Below are positions 58,007-64,000 of a stretch of 64,000 nucleotides of DNA, in pieces; positions within the stretch are counted from its first letter, which is position 1; every line of letters starts with the position of its first letter. The stretch is from the NCBI RefSeq assembly GCF_004802635.2, contig NZ_CP046052.1, forward strand, positions 496,001 to 560,000. Reading direction: 5' to 3'. Position numbers and translations under genes: made by a program. This DNA is from Methylocystis heyeri (GTDB lineage: Bacteria; Pseudomonadota; Alphaproteobacteria; Rhizobiales; Beijerinckiaceae). The notes beneath the pieces were generated by a model. It saw nothing but the letters and a program-made list of their open reading frames with translations, made no database searches and was not told the origin of the DNA.

Positions 58007-58678
58007 ATGAATGCAGTTGTTGAAGTAACATCCCAGGTTCCCGCAAAGCTGAAAATTTTGGTGGTCGGCGCCTCCCGCGGCATCGGGCTCGAGGTGGTCA
58101 GGGAGGCTTTGGAACGGGGGCACGAAGTGACGGCGCTTCTGCGCGATCCCGCCAAACTCGCGATGAGCCATCCGAACTTGAATAAGGTTCAGGGCGATGT
58201 GGGCAATCTCGCAGACCTTCGCGCCGCGGTCGTCGGCAGGGACGCGATCTGTTCCTGCGTCGGCATTGGCCCGACCAGGAAGCCGGTCGATATTTTCTCG
58301 CGGGGCGCGCGTAATATCCTTGCCGCCCTGGAGGGCGCGCCGAAAGCGCGATTTGTCTCGGTGACCGGCGTCGGCGCGGGGGACAGCCGCGGCCATGGCG
58401 GATTCCTTTACGACAAGATCTTCCAGCCGCTGCTGCTTCGCACGATTTACGCCGACAAGGACCGCGAGGAAGAGCTGATCAAGGCGTCTTCCGCGAATTG
58501 GATGATCGTGCGGCCGGGATTCCTCACCGATGGGCCGCGGACCCGCCATTATCGCGCGCTCGTGGATATCAACGGCGTCACCGCCGGAAAGATCTCGCGC
58601 GCCGATGTCGCGGATTTCATCGTCGACCAGTTGGAACGTCCCACCTTTTTTGGGCAAACTCCCTTGCTGATCTACTAA
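58007..58678 (+). CDS. NAD(P)-binding Rossmann protein inside the EF-P modification operon
   Basis: 223 residues of the NmrA-like/atypical SDR type (PF13460-like). The dinucleotide motif is ILVVGASRGIGLEVVREALE (about residues 18-37), followed by GDVGNLADLRAAVVGRDAIC and SVTGVGAGDSRG. The Tyr-x3-Lys pair of classical SDRs is replaced by YADKDREEELI. Such proteins act as flavin, quinone or biliverdin reductase-like enzymes, or as redox sensors. It starts 1 nt after epmA and ends directly before the epmB ATG, so a shared function with EF-P modification is possible but unproven. Confidence 0.85.
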   Translation: MNAVVEVTSQVPAKLKILVVGASRGIGLEVVREALERGHEVTALLRDPAKLAMSHPNLNKVQGDVGNLADLRAAVVGRDAICSCVGIGPTRKPVDIFSRGARNILAALEGAPKARFVSVTGVGAGDSRGHGGFLYDKIFQPLLLRTIYADKDREEELIKASSANWMIVRPGFLTDGPRTRHYRALVDINGVTAGKISRADVADFIVDQLERPTFFGQTPLLIY

Positions 58679-59734
58679 ATGACGCTGGCTCCGCCCGGAA
58701 TAAAAAAAACGCTCGTCAGCGTCGATGATCTGGCGGTCGCCGGCCTGGCAGGGCCGACCCCGGAGTTGCTTGAAGTGGAGAGGCGTTACAGCGTCGCCGT
58801 AACGCCCCAGATCACGGATCTGATCGACCGCGGCGACCCCGACGACCCGATCGCGCGGCAGTTCCTGCCGGACGCACGCGAGCTGATCGAGAGCGCAGGC
58901 GAGCTGCAGGACCCTATCGGCGACGACGCCCACAGCCCCATGCCGGGGCTGGTGCACCGCTACCGCGACCGGGTCCTGCTCAAGCTCATCGGCGTCTGCC
59001 CGGTCTATTGCCGCTTCTGCTTCCGGCGCGAGGTCGTCGGGCGCGGGAAGGGCGGGTTGCTGGAGGAATCGGCGATCGACGCGGCCATGAGCTACATCGG
59101 CGGGCGCCCCGAGATTTTCGAGGTCATACTGACCGGGGGCGATCCCTTTGCGGCCCCGGCGCGGCGGCTGCGCCTCGTTTCGGAACGGCTCGCGGAGATA
59201 GAACACGTCGCCTTGTTGCGGGTCCACACAAGGGCGCCGACGGCGGCCTCCGATCTCGTGACCGATGCGCGGCTGGGCGCCCTGGCCGCGGGCGGCAAGG
59301 CGCTACATGTCGCACTGCATGTCAACCATGCGCGGGAACTCGACGCCGCCGCTCGCGCCGCTATAGAGCGGCTGCATCGCGCCGGGGCTTCGCTCCTGTC
59401 CCAGACCGTGCTGCTCAAGGGCGTGAACGACGATCCCGCTACGCTGGAGACGCTGCTGCGCGCTCTCGTTTCCCTGCGGGTGAAGCCCTACTACCTCCAC
59501 CATCCCGACATGGCCAGGGGAACCGGGCATTTTCGCCTTTCGCTGGATCGGGGCCGGGAAATCTACGCAGAACTCGCAAGGCGCATCGGAGGCCACAGCC
59601 TGCCGCGATATGTGCTCGATCTCCCCGGCGGCTTCGGCAAGATTCCCGTGGAGAGCCCTCATCTCGTTCGGATGGGGGAAGGCCGCTGGCGCGTGGTGGA
59701 CCGGTTCGGAGCGGAGCGCGACTACGAGGATTGA
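58679..59734 (+). CDS. epmB: EF-P beta-lysylation protein (lysine 2,3-aminomutase-like)
   Basis: A 351-residue radical-SAM, PLP-dependent enzyme that converts (S)-alpha-lysine to (R)-beta-lysine for EpmA. The radical SAM cluster motif CPVYCRFCFRREVVG (C-x3-C-x2-C, about residue 105) is intact, as is VILTGGDPF. The conserved end GGFGKIPVESPHLVRM resembles the KamA-family PLP-lysine region (GGxGKxP). Its ATG directly follows the TAA of the preceding gene. Together with efp and epmA the complete beta-lysylation route is present; no EpmC hydroxylase gene is seen. Confidence 0.94.
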   Translation: MTLAPPGIKKTLVSVDDLAVAGLAGPTPELLEVERRYSVAVTPQITDLIDRGDPDDPIARQFLPDARELIESAGELQDPIGDDAHSPMPGLVHRYRDRVLLKLIGVCPVYCRFCFRREVVGRGKGGLLEESAIDAAMSYIGGRPEIFEVILTGGDPFAAPARRLRLVSERLAEIEHVALLRVHTRAPTAASDLVTDARLGALAAGGKALHVALHVNHARELDAAARAAIERLHRAGASLLSQTVLLKGVNDDPATLETLLRALVSLRVKPYYLHHPDMARGTGHFRLSLDRGREIYAELARRIGGHSLPRYVLDLPGGFGKIPVESPHLVRMGEGRWRVVDRFGAERDYED

Positions 59735-59854
59735 TTTTCCGGAGGCCGGCGCGAAGCCAAAAGAAAGCCCGTATTTCCTGCTTTGTCGCGCTGGCCCTTC
59801 GCTGCGGCGAATTAAAGAGTTGAAGCGCATCGGATCGCAAAAGCCGGTAGAGTT

Positions 59855-62569
59855 TTGCGAATATGCCTGCGCCGATTCGATCCACCTGCCGGATGTCATC
59901 ACTTGCGACCACTGTTTCTCCGCCTCTTCACCATCCTCGGACTGGTTTTCTTCACCGCCGGGGCGCTCGCGGGCCAATCGGCGCTGCTGGTGGATAAAAG
60001 CAGCAAAGCTATCGATCGCGCGCGCTCCACGCTCGACGAGGTCGAGAAAGACCTCGGCCAGCCTGTCGTAAACGAACATCAGTTGCGGCAATTGCGCGAC
60101 CGGGTCCTTCCGCTGCCCGGCGAGCTGCAGGACGTGATAGATCGGCTCACGCCTCGCCTGCAGGCGGTGGACGCCCGGCTCAAAGAGCTGGGTTCGCCCT
60201 CCGACGACACGAAGGCCTCGGCTCCGGACGTTACGTTCGCCGCGCATCCACCCGCGGCTCCGGCTCCCGCCCAACCCCCGCCGGCCGCGGCCGATAAAGC
60301 GCCGGCCGCCGGCGGGTCCAAAGCCCCGGCGAAGCCCGCCGCCGCTCCGGCCCCGGCGCCCGCCCCGGCCGCCCCGGCGCTCCAGCCTGCGCCTTCCGCG
60401 CCAGCCCCGGATTCGGCCGCGGCCGGAATCAACGCGGAATGGACCGAACAGCGCAAGCTGTACGACGAGATCGACGCCACACTGAAACGCGCCCGCGCCT
60501 TGCTGGTTGAGACGCGTCAGGTTCTCGTCACCATCGTCGCCCGCCAGCGATCCCTGTTCGCGAAGACGCTCTTCTTGCGAGCCAAGGGAATATTTTCGCC
60601 GGCGCTATGGAAGGAAGCGGCGTCCGACGCGCCTCGGACAAGCGCCGCGGCGCGAGAGTTCATCGAGGAGCGTGCGGCGAATGTGGTGAGCCGTCTCAAC
60701 AGCGGCGGCAAGGTCGAGTTTCTCGCGCTCGCGTTCCTGATCCTCGCGATGATTCCGTCTTCGATCGTGTTTGCCCGGCGCGTGCTGGCGCGCACCGAGG
60801 ACATTCGCAATCCCGGCAAAGATCGAATAGCCGCGGCGGCGGCCTGGACCGCTCTGGTGACTGTCTCGGTTCCGCTCCTCGCGGTGATCGCCTTCAATGC
60901 TCTCATCGAGGAGTTCAACCTCGCCGACGCCAGTGTCGAGCCCGTCCTCCAGCGGATCTACGAGGGCGTCGGAAGAGTCGCGGTGGCCTATGGATTCGCG
61001 CGCGCATTATTGGCTCCCGATTATCCGCAGTGGCGCCTCGTCAATGCGGGCGATCCGCTCGCCGCCCGGCTCACGCGGCTGGCGACTGCGGTAGCCGTCG
61101 TCCTCTCGATAACCGGCCTTATCGAGCAGATCGAGGAAACCGTGCAAGCCGCTCTCGGGGCGGTCATCGTCACGCGCGCCGTCGGAGTCCTTATTTGCGC
61201 AGTTATGGCGGCGGCCGTTCTGGCCTCCTTTCCGCAAAACGAGGAAGCGCGTTCGGACGCGCGCAGAGACTGGATCGCACTGACCCGGTTGCTGGGCACG
61301 GGCTCGGTGATCCTGGTGGTCGGGGCCTGCAGTCTCGGCTATGTGACTCTCGCCATTTTCTTCATCGTCCAGCTGTGCTGGACGCTGATCGTTGTGGGCG
61401 CCCTGGTCATCGCATTGCGGCTGACGCGCTGGGGCGTCGACGCCGCTTTCGCGCCCGCGGGCTTCCTGGGCCGCGTCGCCGTCAACATCCTCGGAGTCGA
61501 CCGGCGATCCCTCGGGGCGTTCGCGGAACTGACGGCCAGCGCTTTCACGCTCGCGCTCTTTGGCCTCGCGGCCCTGTTGGTGCTGGCGTCGTTCGGTATC
61601 GAGTCGGGCTATTTCCTCGCCAATCTGCAATCGTCCTTCCTGGCGGTGAAAGTCGGCGAAATGACCGTCTCGCCCTCCAGCGTGTTGTCGGCGGCGGCGC
61701 TGTTCGCCGTGATGCTCGCCGCGACCCAGGGCCTTCGAAACTGGCTCGACAGCCGGTTCCTGCCTCTGACGCGGCTCGATTCCGGCCTTCGGAACTCGAT
61801 AGGGACGAGCGTTTATTACGCGGGCTTCATTCTCGCGGCTTCAGTCGCGCTCTCACAACTCGGCATTGGTTTCGAGAAACTCGCGATCGTGGCCGGCGCG
61901 CTTTCCGTCGGCATCGGTTTCGGCCTCCAGTCGATCGTGAACAATTTCGTGTCGGGGCTCATCCTGCTGTGGGAGCGGGTGGTTCGCGTCGGCGACTGGG
62001 TCGTCGTCGGCGACGAACAGGGATATGTGAAGCGTATAAACGTGCGCTCGACCGAAATTGAAACATTCGATCGCGCCACCATGATCGTGCCCAACTCCAA
62101 TCTCGTGACCGGGGTCGTCAAGAACTGGCTGCGGGGCGACAAGGTGGGGCGCATAAAAGTCGCTCTGTCTCCGAGCGCCAAGGTCGATCCCGAGCAGATC
62201 CGGGACATTCTCCTGGCCGCCGCCCGAGCCCAGGAAGGCGTGCTGCGCATTCCGGCTCCGCAGGTGATGTTCCTCGCCATGGAGTCGGACACCTTCCGCT
62301 TCGAATTGTGGTGTTTCGTCGAGGACGTGCAGCAGGCGACGCGGCTGCGCAGCGATCTGCATTTCGATCTGCACAGGCGGTTGGCGGAGGCGGGCATAAG
62401 CATCGCTCCGGAGCCTGTTCCTCCCACGGTCGTGCAGTTTCCCGGCCTTGAAAAATTCGCAGCCGCCGCCGGGGGCATCGTCGTCGAGCAAAGGCTGCTC
62501 GAAGAGGATTTCAGGAAGATCGGCGAGGAAGAGCGCAAGGAGCCGGAAGTCGCGGGGGCGCTGGGGTGA
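59855..62569 (+). CDS. Mechanosensitive ion channel, DUF3772/MscS family
   Basis: 904 residues from a TTG at 59855; the true start could be a little later, since the signal peptide (RLFTILGLVFFTAGALAG) begins around residue 25. DUF3772 (periplasmic, helical) covers about residues 45-240, interrupted by a long Ala/Pro linker at about 125-185. Many membrane helices follow. The MscS pore and beta domain lie at about 680-800: GIGFGLQSIVNNFVSGLILL and RVGDWVVVGDEQGYVKRI, with TMIVPNSNLVTGVVKNW. It is a large osmotic release channel of the inner membrane. Confidence 0.88.
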   Translation: MRICLRRFDPPAGCHHLRPLFLRLFTILGLVFFTAGALAGQSALLVDKSSKAIDRARSTLDEVEKDLGQPVVNEHQLRQLRDRVLPLPGELQDVIDRLTPRLQAVDARLKELGSPSDDTKASAPDVTFAAHPPAAPAPAQPPPAAADKAPAAGGSKAPAKPAAAPAPAPAPAAPALQPAPSAPAPDSAAAGINAEWTEQRKLYDEIDATLKRARALLVETRQVLVTIVARQRSLFAKTLFLRAKGIFSPALWKEAASDAPRTSAAAREFIEERAANVVSRLNSGGKVEFLALAFLILAMIPSSIVFARRVLARTEDIRNPGKDRIAAAAAWTALVTVSVPLLAVIAFNALIEEFNLADASVEPVLQRIYEGVGRVAVAYGFARALLAPDYPQWRLVNAGDPLAARLTRLATAVAVVLSITGLIEQIEETVQAALGAVIVTRAVGVLICAVMAAAVLASFPQNEEARSDARRDWIALTRLLGTGSVILVVGACSLGYVTLAIFFIVQLCWTLIVVGALVIALRLTRWGVDAAFAPAGFLGRVAVNILGVDRRSLGAFAELTASAFTLALFGLAALLVLASFGIESGYFLANLQSSFLAVKVGEMTVSPSSVLSAAALFAVMLAATQGLRNWLDSRFLPLTRLDSGLRNSIGTSVYYAGFILAASVALSQLGIGFEKLAIVAGALSVGIGFGLQSIVNNFVSGLILLWERVVRVGDWVVVGDEQGYVKRINVRSTEIETFDRATMIVPNSNLVTGVVKNWLRGDKVGRIKVALSPSAKVDPEQIRDILLAAARAQEGVLRIPAPQVMFLAMESDTFRFELWCFVEDVQQATRLRSDLHFDLHRRLAEAGISIAPEPVPPTVVQFPGLEKFAAAAGGIVVEQRLLEEDFRKIGEEERKEPEVAGALG

Positions 62570-62633
62570 ATCGCGCTCCAGAAAGTCGATGGTTCTTCAT
62601 TTTTCGTGAACCCTATTGACGCAGAAAGGGCGC

Positions 62634-63164
62634 ATGAAGCTTCGTCCGGCGTTCAAGCGCATCTGCGGAATTGGGTTTTTGCTCGCTCTCGCCTCCTGCG
62701 GCGGACCGCCGGCCGAAGCCCCGCGCGCGCCGACGCAGGGCTCGACGCCGAGCATGTATCTCTCGCTGGCGCATCCCGGCGCCGCCGTGGATGCGGAAGC
62801 GGCGCGCGACATGATCTCGCAGTATCGGGCCAACGGCGGTCTTGCGCCTTTGGCGCTGGACGAGAGGCTGCAGGAGTTCGCGCAACAGCAGGCGAAGGAA
62901 ATGGCCCGACGGGGCTCGATGCTTCCCGACGCGCGCGCTTCCCTGAAGGCGCGTCTCTCGGAGCGGGGCGCGCGGCCCGGGTTTGCGGCCGAGAATGTCT
63001 CCGCTGGATACGATACGCTCGCCGAGGCCTTTTCCGGCTGGCGGCAGTCTCCACCGCACAATGCGCGAATGCTGGAGCCGAGTGCCCGAAGAATGGGCCT
63101 CGCAACGGCCTATGCGCCGGGTTCGAGATATAAAATATTCTGGGCGTTGATCCTGACCGACTGA
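62634..63164 (+). CDS. CAP-domain lipoprotein
   Basis: 176 residues from the ATG at 62634. The signal peptide ends in a lipobox (LALASC), Cys around residue 22, so it is lipid-anchored. The CAP (SCP/PR-1) fold has RANGGLAPLALDERLQEFAQ then AAENVSAGYDTLAEAFSGWR and SPPHNARMLEPSARRMGLAT, with the conserved Glu and His of the active-site-like cleft. Bacterial CAP proteins have no single proven role; proteolysis and lipid binding are discussed. Confidence 0.87.
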   Translation: MKLRPAFKRICGIGFLLALASCGGPPAEAPRAPTQGSTPSMYLSLAHPGAAVDAEAARDMISQYRANGGLAPLALDERLQEFAQQQAKEMARRGSMLPDARASLKARLSERGARPGFAAENVSAGYDTLAEAFSGWRQSPPHNARMLEPSARRMGLATAYAPGSRYKIFWALILTD

Positions 63165-63177
63165 AGGGCTGCGCCCA

Positions 63178-63381
63178 TCAACCCCGCGCGCGTCTTTTGC
63201 GTTTCTTGGCTCCCGCGCCATGGGCGCCATGCGCTTCGGGCTCCCCGCCCGGGGTCAGGAAAGGCTCTTCCGCCCGCATGTAACGGACGCCGAGAAAGAA
63301 CAGAATCTCCGCCTCGCCCGAAGGCGTGGCGGCGGACCGCGCCGGGCGCGGCCTCGATTGCAGCGAAATTATCTGAGCCAT
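63178..63381 (-). CDS. Small conserved hypothetical protein
   Basis: 67 residues from the ATG at 63381. It begins MAQIISLQSRPRPARSAATP, then GEAEILFFLGVRYMRAEEPF, and ends in a basic tail (AKKRKRRARG). Short proteins with this IISL/ILFFLGVRY pattern occur widely in Hyphomicrobiales without a known role. No signal peptide. It is convergent with the CAP gene, 13 nt apart, and divergent from the DUF2336 gene. A longer frame to 63411 is possible but less likely. Confidence 0.62.
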   Translation of the reverse strand: MAQIISLQSRPRPARSAATPSGEAEILFFLGVRYMRAEEPFLTPGGEPEAHGAHGAGAKKRKRRARG

Positions 63382-63503
63382 GCGTACATCTCCCCGCCAA
63401 TTCGTGCACAAAGAACGAGCCGACTCTCACAAGCGGATTAGGGAATGGCGAGGGTTAATGTTCCGTCAACGCCCGCTCCGTAAAATGCCGGCAAGTTCCT
63501 CCC

Positions 63504-63542
63504 GTTGGTCGAGGGACGGTTTCCTGCGTTGGTCGAGGGAGT
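63504..63542 (+). repeat. 13-bp direct repeat before the DUF2336 gene
   Basis: GTTGGTCGAGGGA occurs at 63504-63516 and again at 63530-63542, a 26-bp period, ending 8 nt before the ATG of the DUF2336 gene. It could be a regulator site; it is otherwise unexplained. Confidence 0.45.
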
Positions 63543-63550
63543 GAGTGCGT

Positions 63551-64000
63551 ATGCTGTCCCGGAGTTGCGAAGGGCGGAAGGTAGATCGCGCGTTGTTGCG
63601 GACCATCGTCGAGCAATTCGTCGCCCGAACCGGATACAGACAGAGCGATCTTCAGGAGTTCGGGCGTCTCGCCGGCGGCCTGATCGATCTCGCCGAAGCA
63701 GAGGCTGTCGTCGATGTTGCAGAGGCGCTTTGCCGCCATCCGGAAACGCCTCGCGAACTGATCGCGAAACTGTTTGATCTCGGCGGGACCTGCGCCCGCA
63801 TCGCATTGGAGCATGCGCCAGATGCGCCGCTCGCTGAATTGACCGCTTACGCCGAGCAGGGCCCCACGGATTTCGCCGCTGCGATCGCCCGGCGGCCCGA
63901 TCTTTCCAGGGACGTCGTGTCCGCCCTTGCCGCGCGCAGCGAATCTGCGGTGCTGCATGCGCTGGCGGCGAACCGCCAGGCCTATCTCGACCCGGGCGCG
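63551..64000 (+). CDS. DUF2336-type protein, 3' end cut by window edge
   Basis: 150 codons from the ATG at 63551 run open to the window edge. The sequence is helical and leucine/alanine rich: LLRTIVEQFVARTGYRQSDL, then EFGRLAGGLIDLAEAEAVVD and VAEALCRHPETPRELIAKLF, with IARRPDLSRDVVSALAARSE further on. This repeat pattern of helix pairs matches DUF2336, found in alphaproteobacteria with unclear function. The start is preceded by two direct repeats. Only part of the domain is visible. Confidence 0.65.
   Translation, partial: MLSRSCEGRKVDRALLRTIVEQFVARTGYRQSDLQEFGRLAGGLIDLAEAEAVVDVAEALCRHPETPRELIAKLFDLGGTCARIALEHAPDAPLAELTAYAEQGPTDFAAAIARRPDLSRDVVSALAARSESAVLHALAANRQAYLDPGA

Overview
The window is GC-rich chromosomal DNA from an alphaproteobacterium. 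It is most likely of the order Hyphomicrobiales, and a Methylocystaceae/Beijerinckiaceae-type organism fits best. This is inferred from the overall protein style, the hopanoid transporter HpnN, the aerobic-type cobalamin genes with bluB, the heparinase-like/purH pair, and several palindromic repeats of kinds that are scattered through rhizobial genomes. There is no rRNA, CRISPR array, prophage or recognisable transposase. One tRNA gene, tRNA-Leu(GAG), is present.

Layout. 1-3.1 kb: a truncated GH25 lysozyme-like lipoprotein, MgtE and a polysaccharide deacetylase. 3.2-6.7 kb: tRNA-Leu, a copper ATPase whose C-terminus is an in-frame CopZ-like chaperone domain with its own ribosome binding site and ATG, and an isoprenylcysteine-methyltransferase-like membrane protein. 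7-10 kb: biotin genes bioF-bioD-bioA. 10-13.5 kb: a LuxR-type regulator, an orphan and a FadD-type ligase. 13.6-15.3 kb: a NicO-type Ni/Co exporter/permease with its DUF1007 partner. 15.7-23.3 kb: a single-chain indolepyruvate ferredoxin oxidoreductase translationally linked to cobK, then cobQ, cobC and bluB. 23.5-33 kb: a Tyr/His-rich secreted protein, an MFS transporter, DUF2147, HpnN, an L,D-transpeptidase, accA and an alpha/beta hydrolase. 33.3-40 kb: a Pit phosphate transporter behind three tandem Pho half-sites, a zinc-finger protein, an FAD monooxygenase, TMEM175, MipA/OmpV and a GloVer-repeat protein. 39.9-43 kb: two related LuxR-type regulators around a short orphan. 43.3-52.3 kb: two PsiF-repeat proteins, a transglutaminase-like peptidase, a gamma-carbonic anhydrase, a heparinase II/III-like protein, purH and a TonB receptor. 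52.3-56.2 kb: an accessory-looking block with REP elements, a DadA-like oxidase, a C5 DNA methyltransferase overlapping vsr, and a DinJ/YafQ-type toxin-antitoxin pair with a near-perfect palindromic operator. 56.2-59.7 kb: efp divergent from epmA-(NAD(P)-binding protein)-epmB, the whole elongation factor P beta-lysylation set. 59.8-64 kb: a DUF3772/MscS channel, a CAP-domain lipoprotein, a small conserved protein and a truncated DUF2336 protein.

How the parts work together. Several tight gene sets are clear from 4-nt start/stop overlaps: bioF/bioD, nicO/DUF1007, ior/cobK, cobQ/cobC/bluB, zinc-finger/FAD monooxygenase, dcm/vsr and antitoxin/toxin. Metal handling is a theme: Mg2+, Cu+, Ni/Co, a His-rich TonB receptor and a Tyr/His-rich secreted protein. 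The features most worth follow-up are the nested copZ, the extra gene inside the EF-P modification operon, the Pho-box array before pit, the toxin-antitoxin operator, and the dispersed palindromes.
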